A stretch of 64,000 nt of DNA from Rallus limicola. Its lineage: Eukaryota; Chordata; Aves; Gruiformes; Rallidae. The stretch lies in the NCBI GenBank assembly GCA_022605955.1, contig JAKCOZ010000015.1:6081287-6145286 (forward strand). Reading direction: 5' to 3'. Shown in pieces: positions 1 through 28,209 of the stretch. The translations under genes and the position numbers were made by a program. The notes under the pieces were generated by a model, which had not been told where the DNA came from, searched no databases, and saw nothing but the letters and a program-made list of their open reading frames with translations. Position 1 is the stretch's first letter, and each line of letters starts with the position of its first letter.

Positions 1-15907
<15,907 letters not shown>

Positions 15908-16017
15908 ACATCTGTATTGTAAAAGTACCAATACTACTCCAGAAAAACAAAAAAAATATGGTTGAATATGACCACAAATTTATATCTGAGAATATAATTA
16001 CCTACCTCTAGTGGCAA

Positions 16018-16069
16018 AAAAAAAAAAAAAAAAAAGAAAAAAAAAGAAAAAAAAGAAAAAAAGAAAAAA
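16018..16069 (+). repeat. A-rich low-complexity tract in 3' UTR
   Basis: A run of more than 20 adenines is followed by A-runs of six to nine bases each broken by a single G. It starts about 110 bases after the SLC6A1 stop codon. Confidence 0.9.
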
Positions 16070-17082
16070 GGTCATCTCCACTCCAAGGGAATCGCCATGG
16101 GTATGATCCAACCATTGCGCGAGCTCAGATGTTGACAGTGTTTTGTGTTCTCTGGCAATCCACGGACTGTTAATGTTTTTATCCTTTCACAATAATAGTT
16201 GCATATCTTGGAATTTGTAAATTGATGTGCCAAGACCTTTTTAATCTACCTTTTAGCACGACTATTTGAAGTTTTGTGCTGCTGATTTTTAGTAGTTTAT
16301 CAATATTTCTTACCGCTGAATCCCAAGACTGTTATTTCTGACTTTGCAGGAGTAAAATCAAGTTTGGAATTGTTTTGTACAAAAGAATGAAGTATTTTGT
16401 AAACAAGTGATTTCCAGTGAAAAAGTCTGCCCTTAAAATTTGCTCCAGTCAAGGCCGTTTGAGGGGGAAGAGCCCTCCTTCAGTTCACAGCAGACACGGC
16501 CTTTATAAACATTCCTAGCGCAAACTGAGCGCAATGTCTCTTTGTGGCAATGCAGCTGTAAACTGCCTGTAAACGCTCTCTGTACTCTGCCTTTCAGGAC
16601 AGCTTCCCAATGAGGTCATAAATTTATTTCCCAATGCCAGTACCATTTCTTACCAAAAGAATGTACCACTCTGAATCGATAGGACACGAGTTGCAGCGGG
16701 TTTGGGGCAAGAAAATACCAGTTGGAAGTTTTTTTTAGCAAATCAAGAAGTAATATCCCAAGAGCTCCTAATGATCCCCGGGAGTAAAAGAAATACAAAG
16801 TATTTGCAATTCGGGCTCAGAGTACTGGAGCTTTTATTATGCTGTTATTATGCTACTTTTATTGCATTGCCACCAAAATAGAAACCAAAACAATGGCTGA
16901 AAGATTGAAGCTTATCCTTGTAATTCTCATTTAGGGTTTAATTCATGACTGTTCTTTTTAATCCGTTAAAGGTCTTTAACAGTTTCTAATAAGCAAATTA
17001 TAAAACACGGATCGTTAGCACTTTGCAAACAGTTGTACTTTGATTTTCGTATTATTTGTGGCGATGAAGGCACGAGGGAAAG

Positions 17083-17114
17083 CTATTTCAGTAATACACT
17101 ATTTCAGTAATACA
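17083..17114 (+). repeat. Exact 16-bp tandem duplication (2 copies)
   Basis: The unit CTATTTCAGTAATACA occurs at 17083-17098 and again at 17099-17114 without mismatch, inside the SLC6A1 3' UTR. Confidence 0.9.
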
Positions 17115-17267
17115 AAAATCTCCACTCTGGGCTCAGGCTGCACTTGCCACAGAGCTAGAAAGCCCGTTGGGCGCAGAGAAGCTCTTCCCGGGTGGGAAAT
17201 GCAGCGGATAGCCCTGTATGGTGTTTCTCGTTTGGCAGCTATACGACAGGCACAAAGGATTATGGAA

Positions 17268-17500
17268 AATGCAGTAGTTGATGTTTGATTGTAAATGACT
17301 GTGACAGAACTGTGCAATGAAACATGCTTTTCAGCAAATTTTTGTGCACCGTACAATGTTAGATAGCACAATTTATGTAGAACTACTACGTGAAAAACAT
17401 GTTAACTGTGAATGTTGGGTTTTTCGTTGTTTTTGTCTGAAGGTGACAAACATGTTCTTGCAATAAGGTATTATTCTCAGAATGTCAAGCACATTATTGT
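17268..17500 (+). repeat. 3' UTR duplicated block, copy 1
   Basis: Shares with copy 2, in the same order, the words GCAGTA, ATGTTTGATTGTAAA, GACAGA, AGCAAA, ATAGCACA, TGTAGAACTACT, AACTGTGAAT and TTGCAATAAGG. Overall identity is moderate, with small indels. Confidence 0.75.
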
Positions 17501-17818
17501 AGAAATAATATATATATAATACCACATGTATTTCAAACTACATCATAAAATCTCCAAGTATGTTTGGTAGATTCTAAACTGTTTCATACATAGATCGATT
17601 GTAAAATACTACGAGATCGAAGCTCCATCCTCAACGGCCATAGCTGAAACGCAAAAGTCCTGTACGTCTTTGGGATTTAGAGGAAAACCGTCCATCCTAC
17701 ACAAACATTCCACGTGCTACATACACATTATAATTGTGAATTTCATTAGACTAAGGATAAAAATTCCGACTTTCTCTCTATTGTTTAATGTAATCAAGTC
17801 CCATGTTGTTCTAAGAGA

Positions 17819-18062
17819 AATGCAGTATTTAATGTTTGATTGTAAACAATTATGACAGATGTTTGACAGACCTGCTCTTTAGCAAAAAGCTGTACAAACG
17901 TATCATATAGCACAAAATAGTGTTGTAGAACTACTGTGTGTAAACTGTGAATAGCTGTATCTTTTTTGTAGTACTTGCCCTGAAAAAAAAAAAGATTATT
18001 GTATGATCATATATGCTTTTTGCAATAAGGAAATATCTGAACACCAAGCAAATCTATCTCTA
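17819..18062 (+). repeat. 3' UTR duplicated block, copy 2
   Basis: Collinear with copy 1; the offset grows from 551 to 562 bases across the block because of small indels. An A-run of about 11 bases near 17983-17993 is specific to this copy. Confidence 0.75.
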
Positions 18063-18269
18063 TATAAAAATATATATGTAATATATACCTATTCAAAAAT
18101 ATATACAGAGCCTGTTTAAAAGAGTACAGTATTATTTAGTAAATTGCAACCTGTTCTATGGACCAAATGTAAAATATTTATAAATTAAGATGCATTTTAA
18201 ATGTCTATAAATGGTGTCATAATTAAAGCACGATTGTTATGTAAGTTTCCAAGAGTTTAGAGGAAAAAG

Positions 18270-18275
18270 AATAAA
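18270..18275 (+). terminator. SLC6A1: AATAAA poly(A) signal, likely SLC6A1 transcript end
   Basis: A canonical hexamer in 'aagaataaaggtta', followed 20-40 bases later by T-rich sequence (gcagtttttcctcag). A weaker ATTAAA lies upstream at 18222-18227. Chosen because conserved-looking AT-rich UTR stops here and simple repeat follows. Confidence 0.65.
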
Positions 18276-18367
18276 GGTTATATTATACATTAAATTCAGA
18301 ATTTTGCAGTTTTTCCTCAGACAAAACCAACACGTAATCATTTCTGTGAAGCAAGTCCTAAGTGTTT

Positions 18368-18372
<5 letters not shown>

Positions 18373-18407
<35 letters not shown>
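18373..18407. repeat. (AT)n microsatellite
   Basis: Seventeen uninterrupted AT dinucleotides plus one base, about 100 bp beyond the inferred SLC6A1 cleavage site. Confidence 0.97.
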
Positions 18408-18411
<4 letters not shown>

Positions 18412-21400
18412 ATATCCTTTATTTATACTTAGATATACATTAAAAGCTTATCCCTTATGTATCAAAAGGCTGTATCGCCCTGTGATGTGTGTATCTCATC
18501 CTGTTTCTATAATGTCAGTGGTAGGCGCATACATTGTCCTCCAGGCTTACAAGGGGGAGGTCAGTGGCCTGACCTGGTGTCCTGCTGCTTCAGTACTCCC
18601 GGAGGAAGATGGCAGGACCTCAGAGCAGCCCTACATTTTAACATGAAGGGTCTGCAGGTACATTTCTGCTCAGAGTTTGGGGGTGCAGCCCCCACAGTCA
18701 CTGATTTCTAAGCCATCGGGCAGAAGTATGCCCTTCCAGGCTGCAGCCAAGGGGCTGGTGAATGGGGGCCTTCAGCCAAACAGACAGATTACATGATTCT
18801 ACAAAACCAAATCCATGTTCTGTGTATCAGCTGCCATTAAAGTGTGAGACGATGTCAAGCACGTTGCACAGCAGTCTGCCTTACATCTGCATCTGTGCAA
18901 GACTGCTGAGGAGCAGAGTGCTCCTATGCGCTGAATTTAATTATCTAACTATAAAATTGGAGCAGGACATCATGCTGGGAAAGAGTCTAAGCAATTTAGA
19001 GAACATGATTAGAATTGAAAATGCTCCTGATAGAAGCATCTAAAATCACAGACTTCAAATTCAAAAGGCTGGCTTCAGAAAGGAGCACTCAAACGTACAC
19101 GTACGTGGCGAGGGCAGATCCTTCTGCTTTACAAAAGGTTGGGAAGGAAGGGCAGGAGGGAACAGCCCAGGTCTCTCTGGAATTGAAAAGGAGCAACTCC
19201 CATCCTTTTCAAACAGGGAAAAATGTAAAGCATCTTTAATGCTCGGTCACATTGGTGTTGTGCTGCTTTCACAACATATTGTAGGGAAAAGGACGAGAGT
19301 CACAGCTGAGCGAGCCGGACACGTTGCTTAATGCTGGGTGGCTGGCCAGCCGGCAGTGTGAGGGACAGAGGATGGCAGAGGAAAAGGAACCTAGTTGAAG
19401 GATATTGTGTTAGTGCTGTGATATTTCCATGTTCTCCTGGAGGAATTTTCTCTTGCTGTGCTGCAGAAATCCCAACAGCAATTCAACAAGAAAAAAATGC
19501 AAATAAGGTCAGTTCTTCCCTACAGGCCTGTGAGATGCCCTGAGAGAAATCCATGTCCTTGCTCGTCAGGAGTATTAGTTCAGCTACATGTGCTTTTATT
19601 CCAAAATAACACTCTGTTGCTTTTGGGTTTTCTTTGGTTGGTTTAAGCCTGATTATTTCTGGTTTGTTCTGCTCAGGCCACAACCACGTTATTACAATTA
19701 ACTATTAAAATCACTCAACTCCTCCCATTGGCTGGGCTGTAACCCAAAGGTGTGGCTCTGTAGCCAGGTACAGATGCTCTGATGCTTACCGTGGTCTGGG
19801 AGGAGAAGCAGAGGGCAGCAGCTCCTACCTGCCAACACCCCTTCACAGTTGTAACCACATTTGGCAGCCACTGTTGAACCCAGCAGGGAGCAGCAGAAGT
19901 GGGTTGAGCTAAAACATTTGGATGTTCACATCCTGGTCCCCTCCGCTTCAGGAAAGACTCCCAATGAAGAGGCATCCAAAAGCTGTTGTCTGCCTACAGC
20001 CACAGACAAACAGACTTGATGAGAAAAGCAACAACATAAAAGCCTTATTTCCTAGGAATCCAAACTGGTAACTCAGAGCTAAGGGTGAGCTGCTGACCAG
20101 CCATAGCTGCAACTCCTACCTCAGCATGGGTGCGTCTACCCAGGTCCCAGAGATGACCTGTGATCACTGCTCACCCATGAAAGCAAGAAGGCAGGTGCCA
20201 GGCTTTTTAGGTTAAAGGGTCTTTTTTCGTAACCACACAATCCCCATTCTCAGCTCCTCACACTCCTCGGATACATTGGGGGAGGAATGACAAAAGCCAT
20301 CACCAAATAAAAAATCTATCCTCCAAAAACACCCTCCAAACAACTAAACAACAAAACACACCCCCACCACATGCTTGCTGTCTGTCTGTCTGTCTATGGC
20401 CAGTTAGTTCTAGTGCCCAGAGTGGCCCCAGAAATGCCAAAGGTAATCTCTTCACCGCCTCCCGACCATTGTCTGCATCATCACCAGCTCTCCCCAGCCT
20501 CCCTGGCAGCTGCCAGGACTGTGGCGTAGCTGTGATGGGGCAGGTGTCACTCACTTCTCCTCCAGGCAGAGTAAGCAGCCTTTCAGCACATGCATGGATG
20601 GCAAGTGATGACAAGGAAAAAGCCCAGCAGTCAAGATTATCTTTGTGACAAGCGGCGCTGACAGAAAAGAGTGCTGCTTAAAATAAACCAGATACAAATG
20701 AGGTGGGAAAGAGTGAGCAAGAGAAACAGAGAGGGTTACCCACATTCAATTTGTTCTGGGTTTTGTGTTTTGTTGTTGCTTTTTTCTCCTAGTCTTACTT
20801 CCTCTCTCCTTCTCATGAAATATAAGACTTTATATATAAATAAAATAATTTTAAAAGATCAGAGCACAAAAGGGACACAAAACAGGGTAAAGTGAATCAG
20901 CATTAGTCTCTCCACAGAGCTCAGATGTCTTCTGCTACTGCCACTTCCCATGCCTGCCTCTGCAGGCTGAGGCCATTCAACAGTTCCACCACTCTTTCCT
21001 GCTGACACTTTCTGGACGATGAGCAATTTTCTCTACTGCCACAAAAATCCAATTACTTTTAGGGTACAGAGTTGTATTGCTGCATTTTGTTCTATTCTGA
21101 CGGACCACATAAGTCATTAACTGAAGCAGCTCAAGAGTTCACTGTGTGAAAGTTAGGACTTGGTGGGGAGAATGTCCCCATGCCTGATTCCTTCCCCCAG
21201 GTCTGCACGTGGTTTCACATTAAGCTCAGCAGCACATATTCTGTTATTATTTTGACTGTCAAACAGGCTGCAGTAATCTGGTGTGTTGTTTCTGAGCCAT
21301 ACGTACATGATGGTGTTAAATGTGTCCAACACTGCCTAAGAGAAGGACGGGCTGGATCAGGCGATGTCACAAGGACAAAGCCTAATGTGTTCTGCCAGCA

Positions 21401-22759
21401 ATGGTGCTTCAGTTGTATCAGAACAACTGCCTTATGAGTCTTTGGAGATAAGGGGCTGAGAGGTGTTCCCAAACGCTGGTAGAGTAATAGTGAGGAGAAA
21501 ATAAAATAGTACATGTTAAATTTGTGTTGGGAGTCTCCCCCACACTTCACCAAACTGGATAGCCCCTCAGCACTGGAAGGGGATTAAAGTCGAATGGAAC
21601 GAGTCACTGCCTCGTTACATTACATCAGTGCAATTTCTGTTCATTATGATTATTCTAAATCAACCTGGGAACATCTAGACAAGTTTAACATTAAAAAAAA
21701 CAAAACAAAACAAACAACCAGAACCTAAAAGAAAAATGCTTGGTTTAGTCTATAAAAAGGTTTTCCAGACATCACTAACAGCATCAATCATTGGCACTGC
21801 CACAGGCAAACACTCAGCCCCTTCCACCTCCCCATCCTCCTGCGGGTCACTGGCTATTAGAAGTAACTACAGCCAGCACAGTCGGGACTCCAGCCCTGGC
21901 TCAGCTGCCTGGCCTGGCTCAGTGGCCGGAGCATTCACGCCAGCTAACCGCAGCAGCTCCCAGCCATGCCCAAACAGAGAGGCCCTCACAGCAGCACAGA
22001 GGTGCTCAGCATCCGTGCACCACAGCAGAGCCTGGCTGGGCCTCACATTCTGGTGCTGCCAGGGCTGAGTCCTGAAAACCAGCTGCAATTCCCACTGCCA
22101 GGGCTGTACCTCTGGGCAGCATCCCGTGGGGCTCTTCTGGAGCTCCATGAGCAAAATTTCTGTCCCAACACTCTCAACTTCTTCAGCAGAAACCCACCAA
22201 ATATTACCTCGTGTATATAAAGCTAGCTGACAATGTAGGAATGGAAACAGCTACCCTGGAACAACTGAGGAGTAGTTTGATGAAGATCTTCTATGAGTAA
22301 AACAATAAATCTCTCTCTGAATATAAGCCAGAGCGTCAGGTTGTGTTAGGAATTATTTCTAGGTCATTTCAGTTCACTGCACTGCACTGCAACCATTTCA
22401 CTGAACGAATGACCAAAATAATTAATCAAAACCCTGGAGAGAAACACCAACTCGCACTGTAGGCAACTAACTTTGCCCTAAAAGTGACAGAGCTCAGCGT
22501 TTTTTAACCTGCTCTTTACCAGCTGTCACACAGCAGCAGCACACAACCTTTACTGCTCTTTCCAGACTCATTCTTGGTCTGGGGGCATACGGATGACCTT
22601 TCCCAGCCTGGTAGCTCCTGCTGTTAGCAACCTGTATCGTGACAGAACTTGCCTGTCAGGATCTGCTTCAGAATCACAAAATTAGACTCAGATTTTACTT
22701 AAAAACCAATTTATCTCAATCCTCCCAGACTGGTCCTTCTGGTCCATGTGCCACCACTG
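18408..22759. other. Intergenic, no gene recognised
   Basis: This is downstream flank of SLC6A1. It contains only short chance reading frames, a (GTCT)n run near 20381-20394, an A/C-rich stretch near 21690-21720, and a moderately GC-rich patch at 21800-22140 with no identifiable exon. No RNA gene or domain is seen. Confidence 0.75.
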
Positions 22760-23268
22760 AATCGCAGAATCACAGAATCTTAGGGGTTGGAAGGGACCTC
22801 AAGAGATCATCGGGTCCAACCCCCCTGCCAAAGCAGGCTCCCTATCTCATATTACATAGATAGGCATCCAGACGAGACTTGAATATCTCCAGAGAAGGAG
22901 ACTCCACCACCTCCCTGGGCAGCCTATTCCACTGCTCCGTCACCCTCACTGTGAAAAAGTTCATCCACATGTTGGTGCGGAACTTCCTATGCTCCAACTT
23001 GCAGCCATTGCCCCTAGTCCTGTCCCCCCAGACCACTGAAAACGGGCTGGCCAATTCCCCCTGCATCCCAAGTCTAAGATATTTATAAACACTAATTAGG
23101 TCCCCCCTAAGTCTTCTTTTCTCCAGGCTGAACAGACCCAGCTCACTCAGCCTTTCCTCATAGGGGAGATGTTCCAGGCCCCTAATCATCTTTGTTGCCC
23201 TTCTCTGGACTCTCTCCAGAAGGTCCATGTCTTTTTTATACCAGGGAGCCCAGAACTGGACACTGAAG
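22760..23268 (-). mobile_element. CR1 LINE 3' fragment with open ORF2 C-terminus
   Basis: On the minus strand, an open frame (stop at 22842) encodes the CR1 ORF2 C-terminal region: [20 protein letters not shown], then [20 protein letters not shown], and later [20 protein letters not shown]. The element ends at the plus-strand block AATCACAGAATCTTAGGGG, the reverse complement of the CR1 3' terminus. The catalytic part of the reverse transcriptase is absent through 5' truncation, so this copy cannot be autonomous. The frame continues a further ~17 codons into flanking DNA. Confidence 0.93.
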
Positions 23269-24295
23269 CGGCTGAGTTTCCACCAACTGACCCCAGTGAC
23301 CGACCAGGCCCAACACGCCATCTGAAATAAAAGTGTTCTTGCATGGCTTCACTGTCACAGCCTGCCCAGGGTGAGGTCTGCAGGGACCACTGAAGAATCA
23401 TCCATACACTCAGAGAAACACCAGAATTTGGGCTCACCAGGGAATTGTTCTAAGAAATACCTATGTTGAATTGTTTCAGTTCTGTTATTAGCAGAAAAGG
23501 GCTTTAACAGTAATTATGATATTGCAGACTGGCCACACTAAGGTGAAAAACCTTCTTGGTGAAAAAGACATGCCAACACCATGCACCAAGCCCACCCTTG
23601 CCAGGTGGTGACTGGGACAGCAAAAAAAGTCAGCAACGTCTGTGGCAAATATAAATACACTGACACACCAAAACCAACCTGACGCTCTGCTCTAACACTT
23701 CACAGTGTTAACTTGATGCCTTATCTGGCCAAACCAGCCCTCTTATTCAGCCCTCTACAAATTGTTGTTACAAGATTTATGCAGCAAAAAAGACAGTTCA
23801 ATGTTTCCAACTCTGATCAAACAAATGAGTACACAGGGTACTGGCAGTCTCAAGTGAAATGACAGCAAATATGTCCTTTAAAAATGAGAAAATAAAGGAA
23901 GAGAGGTATCAATTGGCTAATAAAGGTGTTAACAGAGACTTACTACAACTCTGTACTATCCATATTAATCTATTACATTCATTTTTTGGGTGGGGTTTTG
24001 TTTGGGTTTTTTTTGACCAGGCAAGGTAAGGCAGAGAAAAGCAGGGTGCACTGTGACTGGGATTCGGGCCCTAAAACACTGTTCTATGGAGCGGTTGGTG
24101 GAGGTTCTGAAGGGAAAAGATGAAATAGACTTGAAAACCTGTAATAATAAAGTGCAAGATATAAGCAGACATTAGAGAACAAGTCTCAAGAACATTAAGT
24201 TACCATCTACCAACTTTTGCTGCCCAAGAGCTGTAATTGGGCTCAGCATGATCATTCAAAGTTACTCAGCTGGCAGCATGGCAGTGTGAGTGTGA

Positions 24296-24319
24296 GTACG
24301 TGTGTGTGCACACGTGTGC
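24296..24319. repeat. Alternating purine-pyrimidine (GT/AC) run
   Basis: 24 bases of strict purine-pyrimidine alternation, rich in GTGTGC/ACACGT, a composition that favours Z-DNA. Confidence 0.7.
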
Positions 24320-25492
24320 TGCTTTTCTCACTCTCACTGAAAGCTTCCACGTATCTGCTCAGCACAGTTTCCTACTTCCTTAACATTATGTAGTACTTAA
24401 CAGTTAATATTTTATGACACATTATGTTTCCAGCTCATCCTTTTCCTTTGTAAGTCACAAACTTTTCCAGGGGTTTCTGGCATCTTATTTTCCATTTCCA
24501 CATTCAGATTTGATTTCCTTAATCTCATGAAACTAAATTCTCCAAGATGACGAAAGTAGGACTAGAGGATGGGGGTTGCTTTATTTACCACTGGCTTTTC
24601 AGGAACCATTTCATTTAAAATTTTCCAAGATGAATTATGGCTATAGAAACAGCCTTGCTGGCAGCTTACATTAACATAAAAAATGCAAATCAAAAGAGTG
24701 GTATCTACCACTGTCAAAGCATCATCCCTTTGAAAAGAGTCTGTTTGCTCCAAGGGCATGCATTCACATTGCCTGCCCCATCCAGCTTTTTATAGTCTCT
24801 CCTTGCTCCCATGGTTTCCACAAGATTTCCCTTCCTTTCCCGAGCCTGTGTGCTGCCACACACAGATTTCCTCTGGCAAAGTAGGCTGGGCAATAAACAG
24901 AGCCCTTTCTGGTGCCAGAGGCACTGCAGGTGGGATGGTGGGGTGCTCCCAGCTGTGAGGAGCGGTCCTGGGGCACGTGTGCCAGAAACAAGCAGTTCTG
25001 AGGACCGTGGCGTCAGCACAGGGAGTGGAGAGGAGGAGGGGGCAGACCACAGCCCACGGTACATTAACCAGGGAAGTTTGGAAACGTACAACTCAATGGG
25101 CTGTCAGAACAATGTTCCTCCAGCGCTCTGCACACACCGGCATTTTGTCAAAGTAAGTACAAATGCCAAAGCTGGCTAAGTCTTCAAACAAGCCACATAC
25201 ACTGTTCTAGTGACTGATGTGAGGGGAGACAAAAGAGAAGAAAAACTCATTTTCTTTAAAATCTCTAATAAGTACATGTGCTGTAAAGCAGGTTGGCCTG
25301 CAGCTAGTAGCTGCTGGCTGGTAGCCAGCCTGTCCCTTCCCAGTGAAGTGAGAGGAAGGGTCTCAGCTCAGGTCTGGGGACAATGTTCATCATGCAGATG
25401 GCTCTTGTTCAGGTCTCCTTGGCAGATGTTGCCCTTGTGGGCCACGGCAACACCCTGGTGAGTTTTAAAGGGGAAAAAAAATGTAGCTTATG

Positions 25493-25520
25493 TGTCATGG
25501 CTTAGCCCCAGCCTAACCCA
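25493..25520 (+). mobile_element. Possible second LTR terminus remnant
   Basis: TGTCATGGCTTAGCCCCAGC resembles the start of a common avian LTR family beginning TGTCATGGTTTAGCCCCAGC. Only about 25 bases match, so this may be chance. Confidence 0.25.
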
Positions 25521-28092
25521 GGACATTGTGTGATTATCTCAGTTGTAAATATTTTAACTTGGCAACCATCTAGTTGTCTGTGTCTGCTCCATGCAGTGTA
25601 TCATTATTTCTCACTGTTACTGGAGCAGCCCCAGGGTCTCAGTTAGGCCAAAATCTCACTATTTTGAACACCACGCAAAGGAAAGCCAAGAGCAGTACTT
25701 TTTGCTTTACCTTAGCTTTCTAGATAGGGCAAAGGCTCATTCACCGATTTCTCTCCATCCATTTGTTGCTGCTGTGAATAACAAACCCCAGCCTGAGGTA
25801 CAGCAGTGACCAGTGGATTCCCTTCTCTGTGGGATGAGAGGTCAAGGTGACATTTTAACTTCACAAACCTGTGTTGCAAGTTGCTCCTTACAAGCTTCCA
25901 GTAACTCCTCATGTTCCTCTATGAGGTGTATTAACCTACAGCTCCTCACCCATCATGCTGGTGTAGCTCAGTGGACCTGGGCCCAAAGCTACAGTGGAAA
26001 CCAGGCAAGAATCCACACCTCCACCCATGGCTATGGGAATTCAGCCCTCCACATGTCACAGCCAAGGTGGCCACTCTTGACTGGGTGTCCTTTCCCAGCC
26101 TGAGATGTGCTGAGACCTGCACAAGCTAAGTCAAACGATGCAGTCTGTTAATAAATTTGGTCTGCATTTTTTAAAGCATCCTGTCTTATTTTGGTGAAGG
26201 CATGTAAGGCAGCACTCAGACCAGCAGCTCAGCTGGCAAGAGGGACTGCAGAGCTCCAATTGTGTGCCACGCAGCTGCAGACAAGATGTCAGGCAGTAGC
26301 TCTTGCCCCGGATCAGTTATCTGATGAATGCTCATCTGTCTGCAAACTGAGATGCTGAATCGGTTTCTATTCCATTCCAGTCAGTTACTGAGCAGGAGGG
26401 ATGCACCACCTTCCCCAAGAAAATGCAACTCAAAACCACCCCCCTCACATATAAGAAACATTCAGTGTAGGCCAGTAATGAAATGCATTATCCAATATCA
26501 CTTTAGATTTGACGCCAGCACAATGCTCCCCTAACTACAGACACTGCAAGAAAGGCAGAGATGGGAATCAGCCCTCCAACCACAACCTCCTGGAAGGCTT
26601 CATCCTAACCAAAAAGGAAAAGAGCACCCCTAACACAGGAGGTGCTTTGCCTCTCTTAAGTATGGGCCTCAACAGATGCAGCTTCCAGATCTGCTTTGCA
26701 TGCGAGTCTTCCCCAAAACATTTCTTCTCCCTTCAAACAGTCACTTCTGGACAGTTTTGCAATTCACAGACAATAAATCCTCTTTGTTCAGACACACCCC
26801 CAGTAAAACTTGTAAAACCCACAGGATTTATGCCAACCACCCGGGGCAAATGCTCAGTATTACTGCACACCTCCCGTTCAGGTACCGTGTCCTTTCTAGG
26901 GACGCCTCTGAAGCACAGCACTGACAATTCAACTTGAACAAACTCCTGTTTCCCTCTCACATTCTCTGAGAAGAGCTCGTTTTGTCTGCAGAAGCAGCTA
27001 TTTACCCACTAGGGCTGCCTAGCAAACTTTATAAAAAGCTTCCAAAATCTGGCCCCTAACTTCATCAATTAACAGAGACTATACAGCCTGGTTATTTTAC
27101 ATACAATGGGCAAGAAAACTGACTTTAGGGAACAGCAATGGGAATTCTGTTAAAGGAAATAGCACGTCTGTCTGAAAAATGTCAGTATCTTCCAAGAAAG
27201 GTGATATATAGATGGTCTTATTGATTAGTTAACAGCCAAAATGCTTCTCTCAACAGCAAAGCCTCATGTAATCACTCTACCCATTCCCTTTCTGAAAAAT
27301 ACAGCATGAAGAGGCTCAGTAGCACCAGAAGATATCTTAACTTTTTTAAGGTAGATAGTGCTTTGTTTACAGAGAAGCAAAGAAAGAATCCACTTCAGAA
27401 ACTGTCCAGAAGCCTGTGATGAATAAATTAGGAACATATTATTCCCCCATCAAACAAGCAACTAAAACTCACTAATAATAACACATACTAGCAACATCAC
27501 CATGACTTTTAGCATGTTTTACACTGTCTCCCATCTGTACATGCCACGTACACCTGATATGATTTTAACATGCTAAATTTATCTTGCTGGTAAATATTAA
27601 ACACAATTGCCTTGAGACACAAGAGTGACTATCCTAAAAGAAACATGATGTGGTCATTTAAAATGTTTATAGGCCTTTGTAGAGTTGAAAGGCATCAAGT
27701 TAGGCTTGCTTTGTAGAGTCCAAAATTATTTGGGTTTGAAGCAGAGTTCTGCTTAATAGCATGTTAGAAATACTTTATTCAGATTCCATTTTATATTCTT
27801 CAGAAGCAACGTTGCTGTGAAGTATTTTTTCATGTAAAAAGAGAAGGAAAAGGAGAAATCCAGCCTGGATGCTCTGTATGGACTTGACGGCAGCCAGAAG
27901 CCCCAGCCATTCACCCACCTGTTGCTGTGCTATGCTCTGGACACAGCCCAGGCACACGGCAGCTTCAACTGCTTCTGTCTGCACCCCAGGGGCTGATGAG
28001 ACAGCCACCTGCTGATTTACATGGAAACCTTCATAACTGCAATTTAGAGGGCACACAAGGAGTTTTTTCTCTTGAGAACCTCATGGCTTGCC

Positions 28093-28209
28093 CGGGTGCT
28101 TCCCGGCAGACACCCCGGCACGGCTGATTTGCAATGCACGCGGTGGGAGCTAAAGTGGCTGTAGCTACAAGTAACGCCACCACGCACAAGCAGCTACCCG
28201 CTCGATACG
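28093..28209. promoter_or_regulatory. Compact CpG-dense patch, candidate regulatory element
   Basis: Eleven CpG dinucleotides fall in 117 bases inside CpG-poor surroundings. The patch includes CCCGGG and an ATTTGCAAT octamer/C-EBP-like word. No start codon-linked long frame or exon is associated with it. Regulatory role is inferred from composition only. Confidence 0.35.

Larger units (their letters stand above)
15908..18295 (+). other. SLC6A1: SLC6A1 3' untranslated region (approximate end)
   Basis: About 2.4 kb of AT-rich sequence runs from the stop codon to just past the AATAAA at 18270. It holds an A-rich low-complexity tract (16018-16069), a 16-bp exact tandem duplication (17083-17114) and two diverged copies of a roughly 230-bp block (about 17270 and 17821). 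The end is inferred from the poly(A) signal; no transcript evidence is available here. Confidence 0.75.

Noticed and set aside
26509..26937. 142-codon plus-strand open frame in intergenic DNA
   Set aside because: No known family, no splice or promoter context, and low-complexity-free but unfamiliar composition; most likely chance.
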